Part shown: piece by piece, positions 47,216 through 56,361 of the stretch
Numbering within the stretch: the stretch's first letter is position 1
Layout of the letters: every line of letters begins with the position of its first letter
Source of the DNA: Erythrobacteraceae bacterium E2-1 Yellow Sea
Lineage (GTDB): Bacteria > Pseudomonadota > Alphaproteobacteria > Sphingomonadales > Sphingomonadaceae
Assembly (NCBI GenBank): GCA_014983025.1
Contig: JADCLP010000004.1
Location: 81,649-145,648 of the forward strand
DNA length: 64,000 nucleotides
Direction of reading: 5' to 3'
Notes under the pieces: model-generated
Seen by the model: the letters and a program-made list of their open reading frames with translations, nothing else
Databases searched by the model: none
What the model was told of the DNA's origin: nothing
Translations under genes and position numbers: made by a program

Positions 47216-50200
47216 CTATTCAGCCGCCAGCAGTTCTGCTTCACCCAGATCGACGCTGACCAGGCGTGAAATACCCTTTTCTGCCATTGTAACGCCAAAC
47301 AGGCGATGCATGCGGCTCATCGTCACCGCATTATGGGTGACAATCAGATAGCGTGTGTTGGTTTCGCGGACCATGGAATCAAGCAGGTCGCAGAAGCGAT
47401 CAACATTGGCATCATCCAGCGGTGCGTCCACTTCGTCCAGCACGCAGATCGGGGCCGGATTGGTCAGGAACAGCGCAAAGATCAGGGCGGTTGCGGTCAG
47501 CGCCTGTTCACCGCCTGATAGCAGTGTCAGAGATTGCAGCTTCTTACCCGGAGGCTGGGCGAAGATTTCCAGGCCCGCTTCCAGTGGATCATCGCTGTCG
47601 ATCAGTGCAAGATGCGCCGATCCGCCCTGGAACAGCCGCACGAACAGACGCTGAAAATGTTCATTCACTTCGTCAAAGGCGGCCCTCAAGCGCTCACGAC
47701 CTTCGCGGTTCAAATTGCCGATCGATCCGCGCAAACGATTGACCGCCTCAACCAGTTCGGCCTGTTCGCTGGCGCTGGCGCCGTGTTCTTCTTCTATCTT
47801 GGCCAGCTCTTCCGCGGCGACCAGATTGACCGGGCCAATCCGTTCGCGGCTGGCTGTGAGGCGGTCCATTTCTTCTGCTTCAGTAGCTGATGATTTCACA
47901 TCTTCTGATGCAAACTCAAACCGTTCACACAACAGTGGTGGCGGGCACTGGAATCGCTCGCCCGAAATACGCGCCATTTCCGTGCGCCGCGCTTCCTCAT
48001 TTTCGGCCCGTGCCGTCAACCCGGCGCGTGCTTCACGCGCAGTGGAAAGTGCTTCGCTGGTTTCAGCAAAGCTGCGGTCGGCCGTGTTGATCGCATCTTG
48101 CCGTTCCGCGACCACCTTTTCGGCGGCTGTCAATTCCTGACCCAGCTTTTCGCGCATGATATCGCCATGCTCAATTTCCTGCATCAGCCCGGCGGGTTTG
48201 GCGGCTACAATGGCGCGTTCCTGCTCGATTTCTTCCAGCCGATTGGCTGTGTCAGCCATGCGGCGTGCAGCCTCGCCTGATCGGGCTTCCCAACTGGCCC
48301 TTTCGGCTGTCTGCGCAGCATTACGTTCGCGCGTGACGGCCAGCCCCTGATCATGCGCGGCAAGTTCGGCGGCTGCTGCCTGAACGGCGGATTTGGCGGC
48401 CTCATGCCTGGCCTGAGCAGCCTCCAATTGTGCACGGCCAGCATCTGGTGCGGGCAGTGCGGCACGTTTTTCCATCGCCACGCTGAGTTCGCTTTCAGCC
48501 TGTGTCAATTGTTCGGCCAGATCCTGTGCGGCACTTGCCAGTTCCTCCAGCTTGGCGGCATGGCGTTCCCGTGCAGCTTCTGCCTGGTCGAGTGCGCGCA
48601 AGGCCTGACGTTCGTCTTCAGAGGCGGCGGCGACGCCGCGTTCCTGCGCCACCAGATCGCTTTGCAGGGTGGAGAGGGCGCTGCGAGCAGCTACCTCTTC
48701 CGCTGCAGCAGTTTCGGCGGCTGCACGCAGGGCGGGCAATTGCCCTTCCAGCTCGGTCAGACGATTGGCCGCCTCCAGCCGGGCGGCTTCTGCAGCACCT
48801 TCGCCGCGGGCAACAAAACCATCCCAGCGGCGTAAATGGCCTGCGCGGGTTACCAACCACTCACCCGGCGCGAGTGTGCGGCCATCATCGCTATCCACGA
48901 CATGCACCAGCGCCAGCCGCGCGCGCAATTCATCAGGGCATTGGGTGATGTGATTGAGGATGCTGTCGGATACCGCTGCAGGGGTATCGCCACCTGTCCA
49001 GAAACGGCCATCCTGCGCATCGGCAGGTTTGCCCAGCGGTGATTTGGCATCGCGACCAAGAACAGCGGCTATGGCGCGTTCATATCCCGGTTCGACACCC
49101 AAACGGTCTAGCGCAGCGGGCAGACCTTTGCGCTGTTCCGCCTGTTTGGCGCGCGCATCGCGATCGCGTGCCAGCGCCTGATATTCGCGTTCAATCCCGG
49201 CCAGTTCGGCCTTGGTGGTGGAGAGGACACTGGAGGCTTCATCGCGGCTGGACTGCAGTTCGGCCTTGCGCACCTGATCCGCGGCAAGTTTTTCACGCAA
49301 TTGGGCGAGATGGGCGGTGGCTTGCTCCGCAGCGGATTGCGCCTGTGTGACAGCATCAGCCGGATCGCCTGCCGAGCCCAGTTCTGCCTTCAGCCGTTCC
49401 TGCCGTTCTGCTTCATTGCTTAGCCGGGCAAGGCGGCTTTCGGCCTGGTTGATCTCTGCCTCTGCCACGCGCCATTCGGCTTCCACCCCTGCATGGTCCG
49501 CTGTGGCCTTGGCCAGGGCCAGTTCAGCCGCGCGGCTGGCGCGTTCACTGTCGTCAGCCTTGGCAGCAAGGGAAGGGCGGCGCGCCTCATCCTGTTCCAA
49601 TGTGGCCTTGCTGGCGGCAATATCGCGTTCCAGCTTCGCCAGCGCCTCTGCGGCGTTTGTGGTCATCCGGTCGGCATCAACGCGGTCTTCTTCCAGCCGG
49701 GCACGTTGCCGGTCCAGATCGGACAGACGCTGCTCTGCAGCCTCCAGCTGGCTGGTGAGCGCCGTCATACGGTGGCCATGTGCACTGGCATCATCACGCC
49801 GGTCGGCCAATTCATCACGCGCTTCGGCCAGTAATTGCGCGGCCAGATGCTGCGCTTTTTGTGCCGCATCAGCGGCCAGTTTGGCCTGTTCCACCTGCGC
49901 ATCGGCGGCCTTGGCCTGCGCTCGTGCCTCTTCCGCTGCTGCGGCCGCATCGCGCCAGCGGGCATAGAGCAGTCGCGCCTCTGCCACGCGGATTTCATCG
50001 GTCAGTTTGGTATAGCGTTCCGCCTGCTTTGCCTGCCGCCGCAGGTTGGCCATCTGGGTGTCCAGTCCGGCCATCAGATCTTCCAGCCGTTCCAGATTTT
50101 TCTCTGTCGAACGCAGCTTGCTTTCGGCATCTTTCTTGCGGACATGCAGGCCGGCAATCCCGGCTGCTTCTTCCAGCATTTGCCGCCGTTCGGTGGGTTT

Positions 50201-50638
50201 GGCCGCAATCACCTGTGCAATTTTGCCCTGGCTGACGAGGGCGGGGCTGTGCGCGCCGGTGGCGGCATCGGCAAAGGTCAGCGCCACGTCCTTGGCCCGG
50301 ACATCGCGGCCATTGACGCGATAGGCGCTGCCCGCGCCGCGTTCGATCCGACGGGTAACCTCCAGCTCTTCCCCGGCATCATCACGGGCCTGCAAAACAA
50401 CTTCTGCAAAATCGCGTGCAGGGCGTGTCTCAGTCCCGGCAAAGATGACATCTTCCATCCCGCCCGAACGCATGGACTTGGGCGAATTTTCACCCATGAC
50501 CCAGCGGATCGCTTCAAGCAGGTTGGATTTGCCGCAGCCATTGGGGCCGACCACGCCGGTCAGCCCGCGTTCTATGCGCAATTCTGCAGGCTCTACAAAG
50601 CTTTTGAAACCGCTGAGCTTTAGCCTGCTGATTTCCAT
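47216..50638 (-). CDS. smc: Chromosome segregation protein SMC
   Basis: Forms the ring-shaped condensin that organises and segregates the chromosome. The 1140-residue protein has Walker A GPNGCGKSN near residue 32, two very long coiled coils separated by a hinge (about residues 500-640) and the C-terminal LSGGEQALTATALIFALF signature with Walker B PICVLDEVDAPL. The length fits the family. It begins 27 bases after the end of the adjacent DsbA-like gene; three reads in the same direction suggest one operon. Confidence 0.97.
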   Translation of the reverse strand: MEISRLKLSGFKSFVEPAELRIERGLTGVVGPNGCGKSNLLEAIRWVMGENSPKSMRSGGMEDVIFAGTETRPARDFAEVVLQARDDAGEELEVTRRIERGAGSAYRVNGRDVRAKDVALTFADAATGAHSPALVSQGKIAQVIAAKPTERRQMLEEAAGIAGLHVRKKDAESKLRSTEKNLERLEDLMAGLDTQMANLRRQAKQAERYTKLTDEIRVAEARLLYARWRDAAAAAEEARAQAKAADAQVEQAKLAADAAQKAQHLAAQLLAEARDELADRRDDASAHGHRMTALTSQLEAAEQRLSDLDRQRARLEEDRVDADRMTTNAAEALAKLERDIAASKATLEQDEARRPSLAAKADDSERASRAAELALAKATADHAGVEAEWRVAEAEINQAESRLARLSNEAERQERLKAELGSAGDPADAVTQAQSAAEQATAHLAQLREKLAADQVRKAELQSSRDEASSVLSTTKAELAGIEREYQALARDRDARAKQAEQRKGLPAALDRLGVEPGYERAIAAVLGRDAKSPLGKPADAQDGRFWTGGDTPAAVSDSILNHITQCPDELRARLALVHVVDSDDGRTLAPGEWLVTRAGHLRRWDGFVARGEGAAEAARLEAANRLTELEGQLPALRAAAETAAAEEVAARSALSTLQSDLVAQERGVAAASEDERQALRALDQAEAARERHAAKLEELASAAQDLAEQLTQAESELSVAMEKRAALPAPDAGRAQLEAAQARHEAAKSAVQAAAAELAAHDQGLAVTRERNAAQTAERASWEARSGEAARRMADTANRLEEIEQERAIVAAKPAGLMQEIEHGDIMREKLGQELTAAEKVVAERQDAINTADRSFAETSEALSTAREARAGLTARAENEEARRTEMARISGERFQCPPPLLCERFEFASEDVKSSATEAEEMDRLTASRERIGPVNLVAAEELAKIEEEHGASASEQAELVEAVNRLRGSIGNLNREGRERLRAAFDEVNEHFQRLFVRLFQGGSAHLALIDSDDPLEAGLEIFAQPPGKKLQSLTLLSGGEQALTATALIFALFLTNPAPICVLDEVDAPLDDANVDRFCDLLDSMVRETNTRYLIVTHNAVTMSRMHRLFGVTMAEKGISRLVSVDLGEAELLAAE

Positions 50639-50665
50639 CTTTTCGCCTGCCCCCCGTTGCCCGCT

Positions 50666-51421
50666 TTACCGGGCCCCGGCCCGCTGTAGTGCGGCCTCTA
50701 CCGCCGCCCACGAACTGTCATCCATTTTCTGTCCGTTGAGGACGAAAGTGGGGGTGGCATTGATCCCGTCTTCCTGGGAATAGCCTTGTGAAAGTTTGGC
50801 AATCGCTTCCAACTTGGACCAATCTGCCAGGCAGGTTTTCGCCTGATCTTCGCTCAGCCCGCGCGCGGCGAAGAAGTCATAGAGGCCGGCCCGTTCGGCA
50901 AATACAACAAAGCGCTGATTTTCGGGCAATTTCAGTGCAGCTTCCAGCGCAGCCTGATCTGCATAGGCGCGTTGCTGGATTTCACCCAGATTTGCCCAGA
51001 TCTGTTCGGACAGCGGATGGGCAGCCTCATTGCTGCCGCAGCCGATCAGCGCAGTCAGTGCCAGATCGAGCGGGCCATGGATGATGAAACTGCGGAACTC
51101 CATGCTCACGCGCCCGCTGGAAATATATTTCTCTTTCAGCGGTTCGGTCGCGGCGACAGAAAAGGCTGCGCAACCCGGACAGGTGAGCGACCCGTACTCG
51201 ATCAGTTTGATCGGTGCATCGGGGTTGCCGAGAACATAGCCACCCTTATCCGTTACTGTCACCACGTCGGTCCATGCCTGGCCTTCCGGGGCAGGAATGG
51301 CGGCAATGGGTTCACTTGCCGGAATGGCATCTGCATCACTTGCAGAATCACAAGCTGCCAATGTCAGGGCAAGGCCGGTAGCCAATGTAGCGGAAAGGAA
51401 ACGGCGTTTAAGGGTCGTCAT
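50666..51421 (-). CDS. DsbA-family thiol-disulfide lipoprotein, CPGC active site
   Basis: A 251-residue protein with a lipoprotein signal (LALTLAACDSAS) and a thioredoxin-fold DsbA domain with the active site CPGC in GSLTCPGCAAF and a helical insertion. DsbA proteins introduce disulfides or act as reductases; CPGC is unusual compared with CPHC, so the redox role is not certain. It lies beside a second DsbA-like gene and smc, an arrangement I recall in sphingomonads. Likely periplasmic and membrane-anchored. Confidence 0.85.
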   Translation of the reverse strand: MTTLKRRFLSATLATGLALTLAACDSASDADAIPASEPIAAIPAPEGQAWTDVVTVTDKGGYVLGNPDAPIKLIEYGSLTCPGCAAFSVAATEPLKEKYISSGRVSMEFRSFIIHGPLDLALTALIGCGSNEAAHPLSEQIWANLGEIQQRAYADQAALEAALKLPENQRFVVFAERAGLYDFFAARGLSEDQAKTCLADWSKLEAIAKLSQGYSQEDGINATPTFVLNGQKMDDSSWAAVEAALQRAGAR

Positions 51422-51528
51422 TATCTCGTCCTCTGGGATCGATTGGGAAGGCTATATCAAGGGGCCGACAGGGGAAAGCGCCGGGCCAAAAGCATACCCA
51501 AGCTTTCCACAAGTGTCTTTATGGCAGG

Positions 51529-52221
51529 TTACTCGTCTACATTCCTTGTCAAATGGGCATTTAGTGCTGGTTCCAGCTGCTGCCAGCTATGCACCCCATC
51601 CATCAGCTTGCCATTCAGCGTGAAGCTGGGTGTGCCAGTGATGCCATATTCTGTGGCATCGGCGCGGGTATTGGCGATGATCTGCTGCAGCTTTGTATTG
51701 TCAGCCAGGCATTTATCCACCTCTACCCGGTTATATCCGCGCTGTTCCATCATGGCATAGAAATCCAGCGCGCTGGCCAGGGCGCGGAAGCCCGCGGCAT
51801 TACCCTGGCTCCACAATGCAGTTTGCGCTGGTGTGGCATGCTGCGCCTTGGGCAACCAGGTGCTCTGCCGGGTCATGAACATGGCGTGGTTCTGCAGGAA
51901 CCTGTCCTGTGGGCCGCATTGCACCAGCATGGTGGCAACAAGGTCCACGACATTGCGGAGCACTGAATGCACTTCCAGCTTGATATGACCGGGGCTGATA
52001 TAGGCCAGTTTCAGCGCCGGATCACCCTGGATTGCGAACATGCTGCAATGCGGGCAGGTATAGCTGACGAATTCGCCCAGCGTGGTTTTGGCCTTGGGGT
52101 CGCCCACAATATGGGCGCGGCTCGTAACAGTGACCTTGGTGCTCCAGTCACTGCTTTGTGCCGCAGCCCCTGTGGCCAGCATCAGCGCGGCGGTAGCAAG
52201 TGCCGTTTTGACAAATTTCAC
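51529..52221 (-). CDS. DsbA-family thiol-disulfide protein, CPHC active site
   Basis: A 230-residue periplasmic protein with signal peptide (LATAALMLATGAAAQ) and a DsbA-type thioredoxin fold with CPHC in SYTCPHCSMF, as in canonical DsbA. It ends with TPSFTLNGKLMDGVHSW, where the cis-proline loop lies. Together with the CPGC protein it probably forms a disulfide pair, though partners such as DsbB are not in the window. Its stop adjoins a DUF721 gene, overlapping none. Confidence 0.87.
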   Translation of the reverse strand: MKFVKTALATAALMLATGAAAQSSDWSTKVTVTSRAHIVGDPKAKTTLGEFVSYTCPHCSMFAIQGDPALKLAYISPGHIKLEVHSVLRNVVDLVATMLVQCGPQDRFLQNHAMFMTRQSTWLPKAQHATPAQTALWSQGNAAGFRALASALDFYAMMEQRGYNRVEVDKCLADNTKLQQIIANTRADATEYGITGTPSFTLNGKLMDGVHSWQQLEPALNAHLTRNVDE

Positions 52222-52770
52222 TTAATTCTCTTCCTTCTCATCACCCAGACTGCGCGCCAGAGATTCCAGCACAGTGCGCAGTTCCGGATCACCGATATCA
52301 CGCAGGCTATCGCCCAATTCCATGGGTATGGGTTTGAGCGAAGGCGGAGCCTTGGCCTGCGCGTTGCCATAAATTGGCTTAACCGCACCTTGCCGCAATT
52401 TCGCCCGTGCCACCGCCGCATAACCGAAGAAGCGGTTCACCCGATCGATAATTTCAGGGATCACCTGCTGGATCAGCGGGGCGTGGGCTGGCAAAACCAC
52501 CAATTGCAGAATGCCGTCTGATTTTTCACCGGGGGGAAAACGAAGCGCTTCTGGCATGCAGACGCGGGCATGCTGTTCGCCGACGATTTCCGGCCAGCGC
52601 GTGACGATGGAGCTTTGCACAAAGCCGAACCGGCGAAAGGCAGTGCGCCCGATCTGCGGCATCAGATCGCCGATAGCCTTGGCAGAACCACCCCGCGGAC
52701 GCGCATATTCTTTTGCGTGACGCATTTTGGGGGCCTTACCCTGTGGCTTAGGTGGTTCATCCCGTTCCAT
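52222..52770 (-). CDS. DUF721/DciA-like protein
   Basis: A 182-residue protein of the DUF721 type, which includes the replicative-helicase loader DciA. The core reads IGRTAFRRFGFVQSSIVTRW, PEIVGEQHARVCMPEALRFP and ILQLVVLPAHAPLIQQVIPE, followed by an unstructured tail. The ATG at 52770 is chosen because the frame further upstream overlaps mutY. The role in DnaB loading is family inference. It is divergent from mutY with a 29-base gap. Confidence 0.75.
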   Translation of the reverse strand: MERDEPPKPQGKAPKMRHAKEYARPRGGSAKAIGDLMPQIGRTAFRRFGFVQSSIVTRWPEIVGEQHARVCMPEALRFPPGEKSDGILQLVVLPAHAPLIQQVIPEIIDRVNRFFGYAAVARAKLRQGAVKPIYGNAQAKAPPSLKPIPMELGDSLRDIGDPELRTVLESLARSLGDEKEEN

Positions 52771-52799
52771 TGCGCTGCAGGCAATGCCATAGGCAGGGC

Positions 52800-53840
52800 G
52801 TGACTGCCAGAGACAAGACAATATCGGGTAAATTGCTCCACTGGTATGATGCGCATGCGCGCGATCTGCCATGGCGTGCGCCGCCGGGTGCGCCCGCGCC
52901 TGATCCCTATCGCGTATGGCTGAGCGAAGTCATGCTGCAACAGACAACGGTTGCAGCAGTAAAACCCTATTTCGCCAAATTCACTGAAAAGTGGCCCACT
53001 GCTGAAGCCTTGGCTGCAGCAGATGAGGCGGAGGTGTTGGCAGCATGGGCGGGGCTGGGATATTATTCGCGGGCGCGAAATCTGGTGAAATGTGCTGCCA
53101 AAGTGGCGGCACGCGGCAGCTTTCCACGCAGCGAAGCCGAATTGCTTACACTGCCGGGACTGGGGCCTTACACGGCAGCGGCCATCACCGCGATTGCCTT
53201 CGGTGAAAGGGCAGTGGTGGTTGATGCGAATGTGGAACGGGTGGTAGCGCGCCTGTTTGCCGTTCGGGAAGCACTGCCAGCTGCGCGTAAACCAATCCGC
53301 GAATATGCAGACCAGATTACGCCTTCACAGCGTGCGGGCGATTTTGCCCAGGCGATGATGGATCTTGGCGCGACTATCTGCGCAGCGCGGGATCCCAAAT
53401 GCCTGTTGTGCCCACTGGCGGGTGATTGCGCTGCGAAAAAGGCGGGCATTGCAGAAGAATTGCCACTCAAGGCAGAGAAGAAGCCCAAGCCCGAACGGCG
53501 CGGGGTTGCCTGGTGGATCGAAAGGGAAGGTCATGTCTGGCTGGTCCGGCGGGCTGGGCAGGGCATGCTGGCCGGAATGCGTGCGCTGCCTGACAATGGC
53601 TGGAGCGCGCAGGCAGATGGTGCAGGCGAGCCGCCCCTATCCGGCGATTGGCGCAATCTGGGTGCGGTGCGGCATATCTTTACCCATGCCGCATTGACGC
53701 TTGACCTGCATCACTGTGTGACAGGTGCATCGAACCTGACAGGCACAGGTGAATGGTGGCCGATTGATCGATTGGACGAGGCAGGCCTGCCGACACTTTT
53801 TGCCAAGGTTGCGCGGCTGGCAATTGCGCAGCGCAGTTAA
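52800..53840 (+). CDS. mutY: A/G-specific adenine glycosylase
   Basis: Removes adenine mispaired with 8-oxoguanine. The 346-residue protein (GTG start at 52800) has the catalytic Glu in SEVMLQQTTV, the helix-hairpin-helix LPGLGPYTAAAI, the catalytic Asp in VVVDANVERV, the iron-sulfur cysteines (C..DPKCLLCPLAGDC) and a C-terminal NUDIX-like domain. An open frame upstream overlaps the divergent DUF721 gene. Its stop overlaps a convergent small gene by 4 bases. Confidence 0.95.
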   Translation: MTARDKTISGKLLHWYDAHARDLPWRAPPGAPAPDPYRVWLSEVMLQQTTVAAVKPYFAKFTEKWPTAEALAAADEAEVLAAWAGLGYYSRARNLVKCAAKVAARGSFPRSEAELLTLPGLGPYTAAAITAIAFGERAVVVDANVERVVARLFAVREALPAARKPIREYADQITPSQRAGDFAQAMMDLGATICAARDPKCLLCPLAGDCAAKKAGIAEELPLKAEKKPKPERRGVAWWIEREGHVWLVRRAGQGMLAGMRALPDNGWSAQADGAGEPPLSGDWRNLGAVRHIFTHAALTLDLHHCVTGASNLTGTGEWWPIDRLDEAGLPTLFAKVARLAIAQRS

Positions 53841-54058
53841 AGTATCCCACCGCCCAGGCTGAGCCGTACAACGGCGATCAGGCCCACGATCAGGCAGAAA
53901 TTGCGCCCGCCGCGGCTGGATGAAAGCTGGCCCATCGCAATGCCAATCGCAATCAGCGGCAAGGCTACCCAGTTGGCCCAGCCCAGCAGAGGGATTTGTG
54001 CCGGGATAACAATCACCAGCGACACGATACCGACCAAAATCGAAAGTAGATTAAGCAT
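53837..54058 (-). CDS. Small membrane protein of unknown function
   Basis: A 73-residue protein with two to three hydrophobic helices (LLSILVGIVSLVIVIPAQIP, then WVALPLIAIGIAMG, then a third near the end) and a GGRNF turn. It resembles small inner-membrane proteins of unknown role. The ATG at 54058 is preferred to one at 54088 because the added residues look uncoding. Convergent with mutY by a 4-base overlap. Confidence 0.55.
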   Translation of the reverse strand: MLNLLSILVGIVSLVIVIPAQIPLLGWANWVALPLIAIGIAMGQLSSSRGGRNFCLIVGLIAVVRLSLGGGIL

Positions 54059-54161
54059 GTGTCTTATATGGATACAACACCCGTTCAACGCAAGTGCAGA
54101 TTGACCGTGCCAATGCCATCGCCCATTGAAGGATCAACAGTTTCGATTGAGGACTTGTTTC

Positions 54162-55466
54162 ATGGCCCTGCGTCACTTTGACGGAACAACAATAACGCGC
54201 CGCAGCCTGTTTCGCGCATCTGCCTACATGGCAGCCGGCGGTGCCATGGCGGCTTTGCCAATGGGGCAAGTTGCGTTTGCGCGTGATTCTGCGTCTCTAT
54301 GGCCCAAGCTTGCCGATATGGTGAAAACCTATGTCGATCGGCAGCGTGTAGCCAATATCGTAGTCTCCATGGGGCATGGCAAAGCCGCCCCACAGGCGAT
54401 TGCGCGTGGTGGGCTGGGATATGGCAGCGCCGTTCCTGCGGGGTTGGACAGCCTCTATCGCATATACTCCATGACCAAGCCGATTACCGGCATGGCAGCG
54501 ATGATGTGCATTGAAGAAGGGCTGTTGAGCATCGATCAACCGATTGCCGATTTCCTGCCTGCTTTTGCCAAGATGAATGTACTCAAGTCATCACAAGGGC
54601 CAATCAACGACACTGTGCCTGCAAAACGCCCAATCACAGTGCGTCACCTGCTTACGCATACGGCAGGCTTTGGCTATGACATTATCACCAAGGGCCCGCT
54701 GCTGGATGCCTATCTGGCCAACGGTCTGTCTGGTGGGCAGGTCAGCCGCCTGCCAATTCCCGGATTTCCCAGTGCCAAGCCCGCGCCGGGCCTGGCTGCC
54801 TTTACAGACCGCCTGGCCAAACTCCCGCTGATCGCGCAGCCGGGCACAAAGTGGTCTTATTCAGTCAGCATCGATGTGCTGGGCCGGGTGATTGAGAAAG
54901 CCAGCGGGCAGAAGCTGGACGCATTCCTGAAAACCCGCATTTTCGACCCCTGCGGCATGGACAGTACATATTTTCAGGTGCCGCGCAGCGAGGTTTCGCG
55001 GCTGACAGATAATTACGGTATTCTGGCCGGGGTCCCCCTGCCAATCGATCCGGCAGCAGCATCTATATATACGCTTTCCCCGCCAATTATCTGGGGTGGA
55101 TCGGGGCTTGTCAGCAGCCCGCGCGATTATGATCGTTTCCTGGCCATGTTGCTGGGATATGGGATGCTGGATGGCAAGCGTGTGATGGGGGAAGCTGCTG
55201 TGCGCATGGGCACAGCCAACCTTTTACCTGAAGGGGTGAGCCTTGCAGGCACATGGCTTCAGGGCCAGCAATTTGGCGCAGGCGGGCGTGTCCACAATGG
55301 CACATTCGGCTGGGGCGGGGCGGCCGCCACGCTGGCGGCAGTGGATTTCAGAAATGGTTTGCGGGCCGGCCTGTTTACGCAATTCATGCCTGACAATAGC
55401 TATCCCCTGCGGGCCGATTTTGAGGCTGCTGTGCGGCAGGATATGGAGGCAATGCAGAATGGCTGA
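54162..55466 (+). CDS. Serine hydrolase of the beta-lactamase/EstB family, Tat-exported
   Basis: A 434-residue protein with a twin-arginine-like signal (TRRSLFRASAYMAAGGAMAA) and a class C beta-lactamase/esterase fold with SxxK at SMTKPITG, a Tyr in YSVSIDVLG and HNGTFGWGG near the third motif. Such proteins are esterases or peptidases more often than resistance enzymes. ATG at 54162 follows GAGGA. Its stop overlaps nudC in ATGGCTGA, so the two are coupled. Confidence 0.85.
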   Translation: MALRHFDGTTITRRSLFRASAYMAAGGAMAALPMGQVAFARDSASLWPKLADMVKTYVDRQRVANIVVSMGHGKAAPQAIARGGLGYGSAVPAGLDSLYRIYSMTKPITGMAAMMCIEEGLLSIDQPIADFLPAFAKMNVLKSSQGPINDTVPAKRPITVRHLLTHTAGFGYDIITKGPLLDAYLANGLSGGQVSRLPIPGFPSAKPAPGLAAFTDRLAKLPLIAQPGTKWSYSVSIDVLGRVIEKASGQKLDAFLKTRIFDPCGMDSTYFQVPRSEVSRLTDNYGILAGVPLPIDPAAASIYTLSPPIIWGGSGLVSSPRDYDRFLAMLLGYGMLDGKRVMGEAAVRMGTANLLPEGVSLAGTWLQGQQFGAGGRVHNGTFGWGGAAATLAAVDFRNGLRAGLFTQFMPDNSYPLRADFEAAVRQDMEAMQNG

Positions 55467-56331
55467 TGCAAAGCCCATGGCCTTTGCCGGTTCACTGATG
55501 GACCGGGCCGACAATATCCGTGCCAATCCAGGCCAGCTTGCTGCACTGATGAATTTCAAGGCGCGTCTGCTGAATTTGGATGGGCTTATGCCTGTATTTG
55601 ATGATCAGGGCGCACTTACATGGGGCACTCTGGCGGATGCTCCAGAAAATGCGGATCTGGTTTTTCTGGGTCTGCTGGATGGCGTGGCGCGGTTCGCCGC
55701 GGTTCCCGAAGAAGGGGCGGAAGGTACGGCCTATTCCCAGCCGCAAGTTTGGCAGGCAATGCAGCGCATGCAGCCTGCAGATCTGGCGATTTATGGCGGC
55801 GCGCGCAGCCTGGTTGATTGGCATGCAAGGCACCGTTTTTGCGCGCGTTGTGGCCAGCCCACCCAGATCGCGAAGGGCGGCTGGCAACGCAATTGTGCGG
55901 CATGCGAGGCGCAGCATTTCCCCCGCACGGACCCGGTCACCATCATGCTGGTCGAAAATGATGACAGGTTGATGTTGGGAAGGGGGCTTGGCTGGCCAGA
56001 GGGGCGCTATTCCGCTTTGGCAGGTTTTGTTGAACCGGGTGAAACGATTGAAGAGGCTGTGGCGCGTGAGGTGTTTGAGGAATCGGGCATTCGTGTGCGC
56101 GATGTACGCTATATCGCCAGCCAGCCATGGCCGTTTCCCAGCCAGCTGATGATGGGTTGTCATGCCATGGCCGATGATGACGCGCTGACTATCGACACGA
56201 CTGAACTGGCCGATGTGCGTTGGTTTACCCGTGAAGAGGTTGCAGCAGCCGTGGCAGGGGATGGACTATTCTTGCCACCACCACCCCACGCCATCGCACG
56301 GCATTTGATCGATTGGTGGCTTTCGCGCTGA
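55459..56331 (+). CDS. nudC: NADH pyrophosphatase / RNA decapping Nudix enzyme
   Basis: NudC cleaves NADH to NMNH and removes NAD caps from RNA. The 290-residue protein has the zinc knuckle CARCGQP...CAACEAQHF, the Nudix box GFVEPGETIEEAVAREVFEE with a Gly-Ile tail and the SQPWPFPSQLM motif typical of NudC. The ATG at 55459 overlaps the hydrolase stop; an upstream frame is inside that gene. Coupled translation with the serine hydrolase is an odd pairing and has no known logic. Confidence 0.93.
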   Translation: MADAKPMAFAGSLMDRADNIRANPGQLAALMNFKARLLNLDGLMPVFDDQGALTWGTLADAPENADLVFLGLLDGVARFAAVPEEGAEGTAYSQPQVWQAMQRMQPADLAIYGGARSLVDWHARHRFCARCGQPTQIAKGGWQRNCAACEAQHFPRTDPVTIMLVENDDRLMLGRGLGWPEGRYSALAGFVEPGETIEEAVAREVFEESGIRVRDVRYIASQPWPFPSQLMMGCHAMADDDALTIDTTELADVRWFTREEVAAAVAGDGLFLPPPPHAIARHLIDWWLSR

Positions 56332-56361
56332 ACAACCTTTTTCGGGCTTAGAGTCCTTACC

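Noticed and set aside
52753..52770. GTTC pair near mutY as an SOS box
   Set aside because: The two GTTC units are only 5 bases apart, not 7, and lie inside coding sequence.
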